Source: Bradyrhizobium sp. (lineage in GTDB: Bacteria; Pseudomonadota; Alphaproteobacteria; Rhizobiales; Xanthobacteraceae). From it: 64,000 nt of DNA. Made by a program: the position numbers and the translations under genes. The stretch is from NCBI RefSeq assembly GCF_027307225.1, contig NZ_DAHUXJ010000025.1:1-64000 (forward strand). Direction: 5' to 3'. The notes under the pieces are model-generated. The model searched no databases. It saw only the letters and a list, made by a program, of their open reading frames with translations, and was not told the origin of the DNA. Position 1 is the first letter of the stretch; each line of letters begins with the position of its first letter. Positions 8,470 to 18,231 of this stretch are shown piece by piece.

Positions 8470-8900
8470 TGATAGCGAAGTAAGCCAGAATCTTCTCAAA
8501 GTCCCCCTTGCGCCGTCGGGCAAATCACCGCTAGGTCTTCGGGCGTCTCGCGCTCAACCAGGAGGGGCGTTGCGCATCGTCACGAACGTGGAGCGCGGGA
8601 TACGATGGACGTGGCGGCGTCACAAGACGGGTGACGTCAGTCGCGGACGACGAAGCCGTGTGGTTCTGGCATCCCGATGCTGATGCCAAGTTGGCGCAAT
8701 GCTTGCGCATTGCACCGGCGACGGTGACAAGAAAGCCGGTCACCGGGAAGAGCGCGGAATAAGTCGTAAACCGTCGTGCAGGGAATGCCGGATTGTCCTG
8801 GCTGACCTGTGGTAACTAACTCGTGTGCTTTATTACATTGCGCACGAGGCTGCGGGTGCAGTCAAACACCCGGCATTCCCTGCGCCCTCTGTTTTTCGGG
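8470..8900. repeat. Decayed dispersed non-coding repeat typical of Bradyrhizobium-type genomes
   Basis: No convincing gene; the longest frames (8435-8683, for example) have low-complexity, Arg-rich translations. Phrases such as ...GTGTGGTTCTGGCATCCCGA and ...CACCCGGCATTCCCTGCGCC resemble a high-copy intergenic sequence that I recall from many rhizobial genomes, often mis-annotated as short hypothetical proteins. The recognition is from memory, not from a search. The copy appears internally deleted. Confidence 0.5.
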
Positions 8901-8985
8901 GGGTGAGAGTTGGTAAAACCCGGGCTCGATCGTGCCGCGGCAATGCGCCCGTGTGGCCGAACGAAAGGGTTCATTGAATAACTCT

Positions 8986-9094
8986 CGTCATTCCGGGGCG
9001 CATCGAAGATGCGAACCCGGAATCCATTTCTCCCCGACATTCCAGCGGCGCGATGGATTCCGGGCCTGCGCTTTCGGCGCATCCCGGAATGACG
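8986..9094. repeat. Nested palindromic repeat (CGTCATTCCGGG type)
   Basis: Outer arms CGTCATTCCGGG (8986-8997) and CCCGGAATGACG (9083-9094) pair perfectly. Inner arms CCCGGAATCCAT (9016-9027) and ATGGATTCCGGG (9053-9064) also pair perfectly. The result is a long two-stage hairpin of a type that is widespread between genes in Bradyrhizobium and Rhodopseudomonas (recalled, not searched). It is unrelated in sequence to the CTAGTG hairpins. Confidence 0.8.
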
Positions 9095-9250
9095 GACGTT
9101 GGTTGTTTGACAATGTAAAAACATTAGAACGAGTCGGCGCATTCGCCCCTGCGGCCGCTGGCGGTTCGGCCGTATCGTTGTTACATTGGTTCCCGCGAGG
9201 CTGCGTCGCGCGTCAGGAGCCATATATCCCCGGGGCCTTATCGATCCTTT

Positions 9251-9397
9251 AGGGAACTGTCCCTGGCCGGGTCCGTGGATCCGGGCATATGGTGCCCACC
9301 TACTTTCGTAGGGAACTCCGGGATCGAGCGCTCCAACGGCGACCGCGGCTTCGCACTTTTCTTTTCCTTCCCGTGGCGTGATGGGGCGTTTGCGATG
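9251..9397 (+). ncRNA. ssrS: 6S RNA (ends approximate)
   Basis: The segment folds in the manner of 6S RNA, the RNA that binds sigma-70 RNA polymerase holoenzyme by mimicking an open promoter. The outer stem pairs GGCCGGGTC (about 9265-9273) with GACCGCGGCT (9341-9350). The inner stem pairs GATCC-GG (about 9279-9284) with CCGGGATC. A terminal hairpin CCTAC-TTTC-GTAGG lies at 9299-9312. Internal bulges carry GGTGCCCA and GGGAACT, as in alphaproteobacterial 6S RNAs. It lies just upstream of the 5-formyltetrahydrofolate cyclo-ligase gene, the classic 6S neighbour. A composite hairpin separates the two. Exact 5' and 3' ends cannot be fixed by eye. Confidence 0.8.
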
Positions 9398-9398
9398 A

Positions 9399-9564
9399 CT
9401 AGTGCTCCGATTCCGAAGTTCGTATCATATTGCGGCTCCACGTTTACGAACTTCGGAATCATAGAAGCTCTAGTGGTTTATTAATTTGAGTGCGGCCTCG
9501 AATTTGAAGTTCCTTTGATGGACTCGCGACAGGACCGAAAGGAACTTCAAATTCACCGCACGGA
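9399..9564 (+). repeat. Composite hairpin unit A+B (copy 3)
   Basis: A at 9399-9473, B at 9487-9564. In B the stem reads CCTTT/AAAGG where other copies have CCTAT/ATAGG, a paired change that keeps the stem intact although the loop has decayed. The right end of B (CCGCACGGAG) contains the Shine-Dalgarno GGAG (9562-9565) of the ygfA gene that starts at 9573. Confidence 0.9.
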
Positions 9565-9572
9565 GCCAGCGC

Positions 9573-10151
9573 ATGTCTGCACTTCCATCCAAAGCTGACT
9601 TGCGCAAACTCGCGCTCGATGCGCGTGACGCGATGGAAGCGGCCTCGCGCGCCGCCGCCGGCGAAAAGCTCGCCGCGCGCTCCCTGCCGTTTGAGATCGC
9701 GCCAGGCACCGTCGTCTCCGGCTATTCGCCGATCCGAAGCGAACTCGATCCGGTGCCGCTGATGCGGAAGCTCGCCGCTCAAGGCGCGAAGCTCGCGCTG
9801 CCCGCCGTGCTTTCCCGCGGCAAATCGCTGGTGTTCCGCGCGTGGGTAGTAGGCGATCGTCTCACCATGGGGCCGCTCGGCATTCTGGAGCCCTCGCCGG
9901 CCATGGCTGAACTCATCCCCGACATCATGCTGGTGCCGCTCGCGGCCTTCGATCGCCTCGGCCACCGCATCGGCTACGGCGCCGGTCACTATGACTATAC
10001 ACTGGCGCATTTGCGAAAAGTGAAGCCGATCACGGCCATTGGACTTGCCTTCGCCACCCAGGAAATAAAAGCCGTTCCCGCACTCGCGCACGACGTCGCG
10101 CTCGACTATGTGCTAACGGAAAAGAAAACGTTCGATTTTCGGAGCGTGTGA
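9573..10151 (+). CDS. ygfA: 5-formyltetrahydrofolate cyclo-ligase
   Basis: A 192-aa cytoplasmic enzyme that converts 5-formyltetrahydrofolate to 5,10-methenyltetrahydrofolate using ATP. The family pattern is complete: N-terminal basic helix SKADLRKLALDARDAM, SGYSPIRSELDP (about residues 49-60), the LVPLAAFD strand and the nucleotide-binding GHRIGYGAGHYDYTL (about residues 131-145). The ATG at 9573 has GGAG seven bases upstream, within the end of the preceding hairpin repeat. 6S RNA lies directly upstream, as in many proteobacteria. The next gene, ymdB, follows after 23 bases, probably in the same transcript. Confidence 0.92.
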   Translation: MSALPSKADLRKLALDARDAMEAASRAAAGEKLAARSLPFEIAPGTVVSGYSPIRSELDPVPLMRKLAAQGAKLALPAVLSRGKSLVFRAWVVGDRLTMGPLGILEPSPAMAELIPDIMLVPLAAFDRLGHRIGYGAGHYDYTLAHLRKVKPITAIGLAFATQEIKAVPALAHDVALDYVLTEKKTFDFRSV

Positions 10152-10174
10152 GCGGAGATACTTGGAGTGGATGA

Positions 10175-11002
10175 GTGAGGATACTTTTTGTCGGCGACGT
10201 GGTCGGCCGATCCGGACGTACGGCGGTGTCCGAACATCTTCCCGGGATGATCCGCAACTGGTCGCTCGATCTTGTCGTGGTCAACGGCGAGAACGCGGCC
10301 GGCGGCTTTGGCATCACCGAGGCGATCTATCAGGAACTGCTCGATGCCGGCGCCGACGCCATCACGCTCGGCAACCATTCCTGGGATCAGCGCGAGGCCC
10401 TGGTGTTCATCGAGCGCGCACCGCGCCTGATTCGCCCGGCGAATTTTCCGGCCGGCACGCCCGGCCGCGGCGCGGCGTTGATCGACACCAAGAGCGGCAA
10501 GCGCGCACTGGTCGTCAACGCCATCGGCCGGGTCTTCATGACGCCGTTCGACGATCCCTTCGCTGTTTTGGCGCGCGAGCTTGCGGCCTGTCCGTTGCGG
10601 GAAGCGGCGGACGCTGTCGTGGTCGATTTCCATGGCGAGGCGTCGAGCGAGAAGCAGGCGGTCGGCCATTTCTGCGATGGCCGCGCCAGCCTTGTGGTCG
10701 GCACCCACACCCATGTGCCGACCGCCGATTATCAGATCCTGTCGGGCGGCACCGCTTACATGACCGATGCCGGCATGACCGGCGACTACGACTCGATCAT
10801 CGGCATGCAGAAGGATGAGCCGATCCGGCGTTTTACGTCGGGTATTCCGGCGTCGCGCTTTGAGCCGGCGATGGGAGTAGCGACGTTGAGCGGGATCGCA
10901 GTCGAGACCGATGACGCGACGGGCCTTGCGATGAAAGTCGCTGCCGTTCGCGCAGGCGGGAGGTTGTCGCCGGCGCTGCCGGATTTCTGGGCGAGCCGAT
11001 AG
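10175..11002 (+). CDS. ymdB: YmdB-family metallophosphoesterase
   Basis: A 275-aa protein with the TIGR00282/YmdB pattern: MRILFVGDVVGRSGR at the N-terminus (metal-binding D), VVNGENAAGGFGI, ITLGNHSWDQ, then VVGTHTHVPTADYQIL with the metal-binding histidines. The family has a calcineurin-like fold and hydrolyses 2',3'-cyclic nucleotides; its cellular role in alphaproteobacteria is unclear. The start is GTG at 10175 because the conserved MRILFVGD begins there. It follows ygfA closely, a pairing common in Rhizobiales. Confidence 0.9.
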   Translation: MRILFVGDVVGRSGRTAVSEHLPGMIRNWSLDLVVVNGENAAGGFGITEAIYQELLDAGADAITLGNHSWDQREALVFIERAPRLIRPANFPAGTPGRGAALIDTKSGKRALVVNAIGRVFMTPFDDPFAVLARELAACPLREAADAVVVDFHGEASSEKQAVGHFCDGRASLVVGTHTHVPTADYQILSGGTAYMTDAGMTGDYDSIIGMQKDEPIRRFTSGIPASRFEPAMGVATLSGIAVETDDATGLAMKVAAVRAGGRLSPALPDFWASR

Positions 11003-11036
11003 ATGGCCGCGGGCGGATCGTTCGCCGAGGTCGGCC

Positions 11037-12467
11037 TCAGCCTTGGCGGAAACCCAGGCGGAATGCGCCCCAGTGGCGTCCGCGGACGAATATCGGCGAG
11101 GAGGCGTCCTTCATCAGTACGAAATTGCCGCCGCCCATGTCGCGCCGGTAGGTCTGAAGCAGGAACGGCTTGGTGCTGGCCGCGACCTTTTTCACGGCGC
11201 GGTCGTTGAAGAGGCGCCGGTTGCGGCAGTTCGCATTGTTCCAGACCGGATCTTTTCCCTGCGGCAGGCGATAGTTGGGGTTATGCGTCGGCAGGTAGCC
11301 GCCCTTGGCCCAGGCCACGCAAAACACGATGCGCGGGTCGGATTTCTGGATCGGGTCCTGAACGGCGGGCAGCAGGCGATCGGTGAACTCGACATAGTTC
11401 GTCATGTACTGCTTGGGATCGGTGCCGGGTATCTCGCGGTAGTTTTCATCCATCAGGGCATCGAGCGTGATCTCGCCGCGCTGGACGGCCGCTTCAAAAA
11501 TATCCGAGATCTGCCTGGCGGTCTCGACGACGACGCGGATCAACGGCGCGTCGGATGTTTCCACCCCGCTGTCGGCGATCGATGCGATGAGGTTTTCGGA
11601 GAGATCGAGCAGCTTGGTCACGCGCTCGTCGGCATGCTTGAGGTCGCTCGAGGAGAGATCGACGCCCTTGGCGAGGTTGCGCAGTTCCTCGATCACGGTG
11701 TCGCAGTGTCCGAGATTGGAAGTCGCCGCCTTTGCGACGCCGTCGATCTCCTGGCCGACCTTGTTGAAGCCGTCCTGGACACGGGTGATGATGGTCTGGA
11801 TCTGTGTGGCGCCTTCGCTCGCGGTCTTGGCCCGCGACGAGGCTTCGCCACTCTCTCCGATCAGGTTTCCGAGCTGGCCATCGAGGTCGCGCACGGTGTC
11901 GCCGATCTGGTGGGTCGCCTGACGGGTCGCCTCCGCGAGACTCTTCACTTCGCTTGCGACCACCGCAAAGCCGCGGCCGGCCGTCCCTGCACGCGCCGCC
12001 TCGATGGTCGCATTCAGCGCCAGGAGATTGGTCTGCTTGGCGATCGCCTCGATCGAGGTCGAGACTTTTGCCACCTGCGCCAGCGCCGAAGAGACAGCAC
12101 TGAGCCGCGTCTCGATCCGGTCGACCGATTCGACCAGTGCCGCAATATGCTTGACCGCAGCCTCGACGGCGCCCCTGGACTGGTTGATGTCTCCGACCGC
12201 CTCGGACGACGCCGACTGTACCGCCCGCGAGGCATCGGCAATGCCATGGTTGGCCGAGACCATCGTTTCCGCGGTCTTCTGCAGGTGCGTGAAAAGCTCC
12301 GATTGCGCCGAAACCCGGCTCGCGACCTCCTGCACATTGCCGGCGACGTCGGCAAGCTCGACCCCGAGCCCGCCGATCCGATTGCTGAGCTGATCGACCA
12401 GACGTTCGCTCTCCGATCGCTCGGGGAGACTTTCAGATCCTGCAAGTTTTGCGGCGGGCATCATCAA
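11037..12467 (-). CDS. Soluble methyl-accepting chemotaxis-type protein (no membrane segment)
   Basis: A 476-aa protein. Residues about 20-330 are helical coiled coil with the MCP signalling hairpin: [20 protein letters not shown] followed by [20 protein letters not shown] (tip near residue 155). There is no transmembrane or periplasmic part, so it should be cytoplasmic. Unusually, the ligand-type domain is C-terminal (about 335-476), with the motifs [20 protein letters not shown] and [20 protein letters not shown]. The adjacent gene at 12528 has the same C-terminal domain, so the pair arose by duplication. It probably signals to CheA; the stimulus is unknown. The ATG at 12467 begins MMMPAAK; either of the next two Met codons is equally possible. 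Confidence 0.85.
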   Translation of the reverse strand: MMMPAAKLAGSESLPERSESERLVDQLSNRIGGLGVELADVAGNVQEVASRVSAQSELFTHLQKTAETMVSANHGIADASRAVQSASSEAVGDINQSRGAVEAAVKHIAALVESVDRIETRLSAVSSALAQVAKVSTSIEAIAKQTNLLALNATIEAARAGTAGRGFAVVASEVKSLAEATRQATHQIGDTVRDLDGQLGNLIGESGEASSRAKTASEGATQIQTIITRVQDGFNKVGQEIDGVAKAATSNLGHCDTVIEELRNLAKGVDLSSSDLKHADERVTKLLDLSENLIASIADSGVETSDAPLIRVVVETARQISDIFEAAVQRGEITLDALMDENYREIPGTDPKQYMTNYVEFTDRLLPAVQDPIQKSDPRIVFCVAWAKGGYLPTHNPNYRLPQGKDPVWNNANCRNRRLFNDRAVKKVAASTKPFLLQTYRRDMGGGNFVLMKDASSPIFVRGRHWGAFRLGFRQG

Positions 12468-12527
12468 ACCCCAACGTTTCGGCTCTCGTTCATCTTAAGC
12501 AACGCGCCTCAAATCCAGCAACGCGGC

Positions 12528-14285
12528 TTAAAGTCTATAGGCGGTACGAAAGCCGCCCCAGTGCTTCCCATTGACACGGATCGGCACGTCGATCTCGCGC
12601 ATCATGACCGTGTTGCCGCCGCCCATGTCGCGCGCGTAGCTCTGGATCAGATAGGTGCGCTGGTTGCGGCCCGCGGCAAGCCCGGCCGTGTCATTGAAAA
12701 TGCGGCGGTTGCGACTGTTGGCCGTGTTCCAGGCGACATCGCCCGCGCGCTGCGGGTGCGCGTAGATCTTGTTGTGCACCGGCAGGTAGCCATTGCGATC
12801 GATCGCAACGCAAAACACCATGCGCGGGTCTCTCGCCAGGAAAGTCTCCTGGAACGGCGGCAGCGCGCGATCGGCCCAGTCGAGGATGCGGGTGCGGTGC
12901 TGCACCGGGTTGGTGCCCGAAATCTCGGCATAGTCGGCGTCGAACAGGGCATCCATCGAGACCGCGCCGCCGGCGACGGCCTGCTCGAACATCCGACAGA
13001 GCTGAACGCCGGCTTCCATCGCGCGGGTGACGAACTCGGTGTTCTCGTCATGAATCGACCAAAGCTTGTCCTCGATCTTCTCGACGAGGGCCGCATCGTT
13101 GGTCATGAAGTCTGCCTGAACGCCCGCGCTCGAGCGTTCGCCGCTGCGGATCTTGCACGCGCCGATATCTTGAAGAGTAGCGCTGAGCGTCTGATTGAGC
13201 GGTATCCTGGCTGCTTCGCCACCGCCGATCAGGATGTTCTCGACGGAAATTTCATAAACCTGCGCGGTGAGGCGGCCTTGCGCGGTGTCGATCTCGATCT
13301 TCAGGTTGCATGGCAACTGCTCTCCCTTGCGACGGTCGGCGCGCATGTCGTGACCGAGCAGCACCGCGCAGCGGGATTTCAGCTTCTGCGCAAAGAGGGT
13401 GACGGCCTTGCCGGCATTGGAGACATGTTCGCGATGCTCCTCGGCTTCCTTCGCGGCATGATCGATCTCGGCAGCGCTGGAACCGACCGAAGCGATGAAG
13501 TTCGACGCGGTTGCGACGTTGTCGGTCATCTCATGCGTGATCCGGTTCTGCTCGGTCACCGCGCCATTGACGTTCTCGAAGACCGGGCGGATCTCCTGGA
13601 TCGCCTGCGAAATCCGGTGTACGGCCTCGACCGATCCGGCGGCGTCCCGTTGCAGCGCGTCGATCTTCTTCTTGATCTCCTCGGTCGCATCCTGGGTCTG
13701 CACCGCCAGCGCCTTGACCTCGGATGCGACCACCGCAAAGCCGCGGCCGGCCGTGCCGGCGCGCGCCGCCTCGATGGTCGAGTTGAGCGCGAGCAGCGTC
13801 GTTTGCCTCGCGATCTGGGCGATCAGGTTGACGACATTGCCGATCGCGGCGGAGGATTCTTTCAGGCGGTCGACATTGGCGCTCGCCTGATCGGCGGCCG
13901 CGCTCGCCCGGTCGGCGAGCTTGCCGGCGTCGCGCACCTGCGATCCAATGCCTTTGGCCGATTCGGCGAATTTGTCGGCGGCCTGCGAGAAAATGGCCGC
14001 GGTATCCTGGGCTTCGCTCGATCGCACGCTCAGCGCATCGGTGCGCTGGCGGACGCTGGCAAGCGTGGCCGCGGTCGCCTCCGCGCCACCGGCAACGGAA
14101 CTTGCCGCGCGTTCAAGCTGGCGAATCATGCCGCCAAGCTCGATTTCAAGCAGTTCGAGGATTTGCCGGACCGACTCGGCTTCCGAATGATCGTCTGCCT
14201 CCGTCACCGAAACCGGCTTCGCTGGGGACTCAGCGGCAGGCGCGGGCGGCGGGGGTGCAGCTTTCCGGAATAATCCAATCGCCAT
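12528..14285 (-). CDS. Soluble methyl-accepting chemotaxis-type protein with a PilZ-like insert
   Basis: A 585-aa paralogue of the downstream gene. Order: Pro/Ala-rich N-terminus (residues 1-40), MCP coiled coil with the signalling tip [20 protein letters not shown] (about 175-195), a segment at about 320-390 with [16 protein letters not shown] and [14 protein letters not shown] that resembles a degenerate PilZ domain (R...R and a D/E-x-S-x-x-G-like motif), then the C-terminal sensory domain shared with its neighbour ([40 protein letters not shown]). No membrane segment. The start MAIGLFRKA at 14285 is preferred over the in-frame upstream codon at 14327. If the PilZ match is real, cyclic-di-GMP could feed into this receptor. 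Confidence 0.82.
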   Translation of the reverse strand: MAIGLFRKAAPPPPAPAAESPAKPVSVTEADDHSEAESVRQILELLEIELGGMIRQLERAASSVAGGAEATAATLASVRQRTDALSVRSSEAQDTAAIFSQAADKFAESAKGIGSQVRDAGKLADRASAAADQASANVDRLKESSAAIGNVVNLIAQIARQTTLLALNSTIEAARAGTAGRGFAVVASEVKALAVQTQDATEEIKKKIDALQRDAAGSVEAVHRISQAIQEIRPVFENVNGAVTEQNRITHEMTDNVATASNFIASVGSSAAEIDHAAKEAEEHREHVSNAGKAVTLFAQKLKSRCAVLLGHDMRADRRKGEQLPCNLKIEIDTAQGRLTAQVYEISVENILIGGGEAARIPLNQTLSATLQDIGACKIRSGERSSAGVQADFMTNDAALVEKIEDKLWSIHDENTEFVTRAMEAGVQLCRMFEQAVAGGAVSMDALFDADYAEISGTNPVQHRTRILDWADRALPPFQETFLARDPRMVFCVAIDRNGYLPVHNKIYAHPQRAGDVAWNTANSRNRRIFNDTAGLAAGRNQRTYLIQSYARDMGGGNTVMMREIDVPIRVNGKHWGGFRTAYRL

Positions 14286-14484
14286 GATGAAGTTCTGGAC
14301 CAGGTAGGGTGTCGGCCATCCTCTCACCGCGCCGTGAACTCATGGTTAACAAATGCCTGATTCGTGAGCACTTTCGCTACCATGTTACCAAAAACGCCGC
14401 CAAATCTTTGATTTCAGACAGTTAGAGGCCTATAAGGCCGCGCCTTTCACCCAATCACCGCTTTTCGACTTCCAGAGATCAGGC

Positions 14485-15231
14485 ATGGCCGGACATTCCC
14501 AGTTCAAGAACATCATGCACCGCAAGGGGCGTCAGGATGCCCAGAAGTCGAAGCTGTTCGGCAAGCTCGCCCGCGAAATCACGGTCTCGGCCAAACTGGG
14601 AACGCCCGACCCCGCGATGAACCCGCGCCTGCGCGCTGCCGTGATCGCCGCGCGGCAGGAAAACATGCCAAAGGACAATATCGAGCGCGCGATCAAGAAA
14701 GCAATCGGCGGCGATAGCGAAAACTACGACGAGATCCGTTATGAGGGCTACGGCCCCGGGGGCGTCGCCGTGATCGTCGAGGTGCTGACCGACAACCGCA
14801 ACCGTGCAGCCTCCGACATCCGCTCCTATTTCACCAAATCGGGCGGCAATCTCGGTGAAACCGGCGGGGTTTCGTTCATGTTCGATCGCACGGGCGTCGT
14901 CGAGTACGACGCCAAGGTGGCCTCCGACGACGCCATGCTGGAGGCGGCGATCGACGCCGGTGCCGACGACGTGGCGTCAAGCGAAAGTGGTCACGAAATC
15001 TACGCCTCGCAGGAGACTTTCCGCGACGTCGCGAAGGCGCTGGAGGCGAAGTTCGGCGAGGCGCGCAAGGCTGCGCTGATCTGGAAGCCGCAGAATACGG
15101 TCGCAGTCGACGACGATACCGGCGAGAAGCTGTTGAAGCTGATGGACCTTCTCAACGAGCATGACGACGTCCAGAACGTCTACGCCAATTTCGAGATTTC
15201 CGACGCACTGGTCGCCAAGATGGGTGGGTAG
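14485..15231 (+). CDS. yebC: YebC/PmpR family DNA-binding regulator / translation factor
   Basis: A 248-aa protein of usual family length, with the conserved N-terminus [20 protein letters not shown], the motif [17 protein letters not shown] and [19 protein letters not shown]. YebC proteins have been described as transcription regulators and more recently as ribosome-associated factors that relieve stalling. It stands directly upstream of ruvC, ruvA and ruvB, the standard alphaproteobacterial order, with a 65- to 83-base gap before ruvC depending on the ruvC start. Confidence 0.95.
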   Translation: MAGHSQFKNIMHRKGRQDAQKSKLFGKLAREITVSAKLGTPDPAMNPRLRAAVIAARQENMPKDNIERAIKKAIGGDSENYDEIRYEGYGPGGVAVIVEVLTDNRNRAASDIRSYFTKSGGNLGETGGVSFMFDRTGVVEYDAKVASDDAMLEAAIDAGADDVASSESGHEIYASQETFRDVAKALEAKFGEARKAALIWKPQNTVAVDDDTGEKLLKLMDLLNEHDDVQNVYANFEISDALVAKMGG

Positions 15232-15313
15232 GCCCGTCCGCGCGCTCGATTGATCGTTGATCGCGAATTCCCTGTGCTAGGCGCGAATCTGCGGCATGGG
15301 GTATAAAATGGCC

Positions 15314-15841
15314 ATGTCGTCCCAGCCGATTCGCTCACCCGTCCGCATCCTCGGCATTGATCCAGGCCTGCGCCGCACCGGCTGGGGAGTGATCGAGGTC
15401 GAGGGTAACCGTCTGCTTTTTGTAGGTTGCGGGTCGATCGAACCTCTGCGGGATTTGCCGCTGGCGAGCCGTCTGCTCGCCATTCACGAGGGGCTGGCTA
15501 TGGTCCTCGGCGATTTTCGCCCCGCAGAAGCCGCGGTTGAACAGACCTTCGTCAACAAGGATGGCGTCGCGACCTTGAAGCTCGGCCAGGCCCGCGGGGT
15601 CGCCATGCTGGCGCCGGCGATGTTTGGAATTTCAGTTTCGGAATACGCGCCCAACCAGGTGAAGAAGACGGTGGTTGGCGCCGGGCACGCCGACAAGAAC
15701 CAGATCATGGTGATGCTGAAAATTCTTCTTCCCAAGGCCGAGCCGAAGTCGGCTGACGCGGCCGATGCGCTCGCGATTGCGATCACGCACGCGCATCATC
15801 GCAGCAGCGCTGCGATGCGGCTGAAGGTGGCCAGCCTATGA
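15314..15841 (+). CDS. ruvC: Holliday junction resolvase RuvC
   Basis: A 175-aa endonuclease that cuts Holliday junctions bound by RuvAB. Catalytic acidic residues appear in [16 protein letters not shown] (N-terminal Asp), [20 protein letters not shown] (Glu) and [17 protein letters not shown] (paired Asp). The ATG at 15314 (MSSQPIRSP) fits family length best; Met codons at 15296 and 15308 are in frame. The stop overlaps the ruvA start (ATGA at 15838-15841), so the two are translationally coupled. Confidence 0.95.
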   Translation: MSSQPIRSPVRILGIDPGLRRTGWGVIEVEGNRLLFVGCGSIEPLRDLPLASRLLAIHEGLAMVLGDFRPAEAAVEQTFVNKDGVATLKLGQARGVAMLAPAMFGISVSEYAPNQVKKTVVGAGHADKNQIMVMLKILLPKAEPKSADAADALAIAITHAHHRSSAAMRLKVASL

Positions 15842-16455
15842 TCGGCAAGCTCAAGGGCCTGATCGATTCCTACGGCGAGGATTTTGTCATCCTCGATGTC
15901 GGCGGCGTCGGCTATCAGGTGCATTGCTCCTCTCGTACCTTGCAGGCGTTGCCGGCAGCGGGCGAGGCGGCGGTGTTGTCGATCGAGACCTATGTGCGCG
16001 AGGATCAGATCAAGCTGTTCGGCTTCAAGAGCGATGTCGAACGCGAATGGTTTCGTCTGTTGCAGACCGTGCAGGGCGTCGGCGCCAAGGTCGCACTCGC
16101 CGTGCTTGGTACGCTGCCGCCGCCGGATCTTGCGAACGCGATCGCGCTGCGCGACAAGGCGGCGGTGACGCGCACGCCGGGCGTCGGCCCCAAGGTCGCC
16201 GAGCGTATCGTCACCGAATTGAAGGACAAGGCGCCTGCCTTCGCCAATGTCGATCCGGCGCTGGTGCATTTGTCCGGCGCCATCGACGATTCCCGAGCGC
16301 CGCGCCCGGTAACGGATGCGATCTCGGCGCTGGTCAATCTCGGCTATGGCCAGCCGCAGGCGGCGGCCGCCATTGCAGCCGCTTCGCGCAGCGCCGGAGA
16401 AAAGGCCGAGACGGCACAGCTCATCCGGCTTGGTCTGAAGGAATTGGCGAAATAG
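15838..16455 (+). CDS. ruvA: Holliday junction branch migration protein RuvA
   Basis: A 205-aa protein that forms tetramers around Holliday junctions and recruits RuvB. The N-terminal OB fold ([20 protein letters not shown]), the helix-hairpin-helix motifs [18 protein letters not shown] and [20 protein letters not shown], and the C-terminal RuvB-binding domain ([19 protein letters not shown]) are all present. It overlaps ruvC by four bases. A family C hairpin starts two bases after its stop. ruvB does not follow directly: a cytidine-deaminase-like gene lies between. Confidence 0.96.
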   Translation: MIGKLKGLIDSYGEDFVILDVGGVGYQVHCSSRTLQALPAAGEAAVLSIETYVREDQIKLFGFKSDVEREWFRLLQTVQGVGAKVALAVLGTLPPPDLANAIALRDKAAVTRTPGVGPKVAERIVTELKDKAPAFANVDPALVHLSGAIDDSRAPRPVTDAISALVNLGYGQPQAAAAIAAASRSAGEKAETAQLIRLGLKELAK

Positions 16456-16456
16456 G

Positions 16457-16536
16457 CTAGTGGAGTGGATTTGACATTCGTTACCAGCCTGGCCGCAAAC
16501 TTGGAAAAGCGAATGTCAAATCCTAAACTCCACTAG
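16457..16536 (+). repeat. Hairpin element, family C
   Basis: Ends CTAGTGGAG/CTCCACTAG, inner arms GGATTTGACATTCG and CGAATGTCAAATCC, loop with GCCGCAA. It lies immediately after ruvA and could also act as a terminator or 3'-end stabiliser. It pairs with the family E element that follows after an 11-base AT-rich spacer. Confidence 0.92.
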
Positions 16537-16547
16537 ATATATGTTCG

Positions 16548-16622
16548 CTGGTGGTCCTTGATTCTAACCCTCGCAAAGGGGACTGCTGAGGAGGGATGCG
16601 AATGTTAGAATCGGACCAATAC
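16548..16622 (+). repeat. Hairpin element, family E (partly degenerate)
   Basis: Arms TGGTCC...GATTCTAAC.CTCGCA and TGCGAATGTTAGAATC...GGACCA pair with one slip; the terminal CTAG is lost on both sides. The right half reappears fused to a family C left half at 8349-8424. It lies in the untranslated leader of the deaminase gene that starts at 16655. Confidence 0.75.
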
Positions 16623-16654
16623 CGTCGCCGGCCGAAGGAAATGCATCGTCGACC

Positions 16655-17074
16655 ATGCTGACCAAAAAGGACAAGGAATTGATCGCCGCCGCCACCAAGG
16701 CGATCAGCGTTCGTTATCGCAATGACTGGCAGGAAGTCGGTGCGGCGATGCGCACGCGTGACGGCCGCATCGTGACCGGTGTGAATATCGATGCCTATAT
16801 CGGCCGAATCGCCGTCTGTGCCGAAGCTATTGCGATCGGCCGTGCCATCACCGAGGGTGGTGACCATGGCATCGAGACCATTGTGGCCGTGCGTCATCCG
16901 AAACCCGACGAGCCCGGCAAGATCGCGGTGGTCTCGCCCTGCGGCATCTGCCGCGAACTGATCCACGACTATGACGCCAAGGCGCGGGTCATCGTGCCCG
17001 ATAACGGCCGCACGCCCAAGGTGGTGAAGATCGGCGCATTGTTGCCGAACAAGTACCGGCGGGGCAACGAATGA
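16655..17074 (+). CDS. Cytidine deaminase-like protein
   Basis: A 139-aa zinc hydrolase of the cytidine/deoxycytidylate deaminase superfamily. The zinc and catalytic motifs are intact: [11 protein letters not shown] (about residue 53, C-A-E) and [10 protein letters not shown] (about residues 95-104, P-C-G-x-C). The [17 protein letters not shown] region resembles cytidine and blasticidin-S deaminases. It may deaminate cytidine or a related base or nucleoside; the substrate is not certain. Its stop overlaps the ruvB start (ATGA, 17071-17074), so it is in the ruv operon between ruvA and ruvB, an uncommon position. Confidence 0.82.
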   Translation: MLTKKDKELIAAATKAISVRYRNDWQEVGAAMRTRDGRIVTGVNIDAYIGRIAVCAEAIAIGRAITEGGDHGIETIVAVRHPKPDEPGKIAVVSPCGICRELIHDYDAKARVIVPDNGRTPKVVKIGALLPNKYRRGNE

Positions 17075-18117
17075 ACCCGCCGCGCATGGTCACACCGGAG
17101 CGCCGCACGGACGATGTCGGTGACACCGCGATGCGGCCGCAGCTGCTGTCCGAATTCGTCGGCCAGGCGCAGGCGCGCAAGAACCTCTCGATTTTCATCG
17201 AAGCGGCGCGCAAGCGCGGCGAGGCGCTCGATCACGTGCTGTTCGTCGGGCCGCCGGGTTTGGGAAAGACCACGCTGGCACAGATCGTCGCGCGCGAACT
17301 CGGCGTTGGTTTTCGCGCCACATCGGGCCCTGTGATCGCCAAGGCCGGCGAACTCGCCGCGCTTCTGACTAATCTCGAAGAGCGTGACGTGCTCTTCATC
17401 GACGAAATCCATCGCCTGAGCCCCGTGGTCGAGGAGGTGCTCTATCCGGCGATGGAAGACTTTCAGCTCGACCTGATCATCGGCGACGGTCCGGCGGCGC
17501 GCTCGGTCAAGATCGAACTCGCCAAGTTCACGCTGGTCGGCGCAACGACGCGCGCCGGCCTCTTGACCAATCCGCTGCGCGACCGCTTCGGCATTCCGGT
17601 CCGGCTGAATTTCTACACTGAAGAGGAGTTGGAAAAGATTGTCACTCGCGGCGCCCGCGTGCTCCAGCTCGGCATGACCGCCGACGGCGCCAACGAAATC
17701 GCGCGCCGCGCCCGGGGTACGCCGCGCATTGCAGGACGGCTGTTGCGGCGGGTGCGCGATTTTGCGTCGGCGGCGGATGCCGAATCGATCGATCGCAAGA
17801 TCGCCGACACCGCGCTGAGCGCGCTGGAAGTCGATGCCGCGGGTCTCGATGCGATGGATCGCCGTTACCTCACGACCATTGCGATGAACTATGGCGGCGG
17901 ACCGGTCGGTGTCGAGACGATGGCCGCCGCCTTGTCGGAGCCGCGCGACGCGATCGAAGACATTATCGAGCCCTATCTGATCCAGTGCGGCTATCTGCAA
18001 CGCACCCCGCGCGGGCGCCTGTTGACCTCGCATGCCTTCCGCCATCTCGGCCTCGCGGAACCTGCGCGTGATCCATCGCAATTCGGATTGTTCGGTAACG
18101 ACGACGAAGGCGCCTGA
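17071..18117 (+). CDS. ruvB: Holliday junction branch migration helicase RuvB
   Basis: A 348-aa AAA+ motor that drives branch migration with RuvA. Walker [12 protein letters not shown] (about residues 61-71), Walker [13 protein letters not shown], sensor motif [18 protein letters not shown] and the C-terminal winged-helix region with [19 protein letters not shown] are present. The ATG at 17071 overlaps the deaminase stop. Family length is normal. Confidence 0.97.
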   Translation: MNPPRMVTPERRTDDVGDTAMRPQLLSEFVGQAQARKNLSIFIEAARKRGEALDHVLFVGPPGLGKTTLAQIVARELGVGFRATSGPVIAKAGELAALLTNLEERDVLFIDEIHRLSPVVEEVLYPAMEDFQLDLIIGDGPAARSVKIELAKFTLVGATTRAGLLTNPLRDRFGIPVRLNFYTEEELEKIVTRGARVLQLGMTADGANEIARRARGTPRIAGRLLRRVRDFASAADAESIDRKIADTALSALEVDAAGLDAMDRRYLTTIAMNYGGGPVGVETMAAALSEPRDAIEDIIEPYLIQCGYLQRTPRGRLLTSHAFRHLGLAEPARDPSQFGLFGNDDEGA

Positions 18118-18231
18118 AGACCACCGCTTCTCGAAAGATTCAGTAACGTTACTGCGCAATATCTGCACAAGCGTTCCGCAATTCGGCTTTATTCTCGGGC
18201 CAGAAGCGGGCTGCCCCACCACTGGTCCCTA

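Noticed and set aside
8435..8683. 82-aa frame as a gene
   Set aside because: It lies in the decayed dispersed repeat and has no ribosome site or domain.
9275..9484. 69-aa frame (MDPGIWCPPTFVG...)
   Set aside because: It runs through the likely 6S RNA and into the hairpin unit; not a protein-like sequence.
11043..14273. 1076-aa open frame on the + strand
   Set aside because: It is the antisense shadow of the two chemoreceptor genes on the - strand, which have clear domain signatures. High-GC DNA commonly leaves such antisense frames open.
18142..18153. Palindrome AGTAACGTTACT as an operator
   Set aside because: Only one copy, 12 bp, upstream of the Tat phosphoesterase gene; too little to claim a regulator site.
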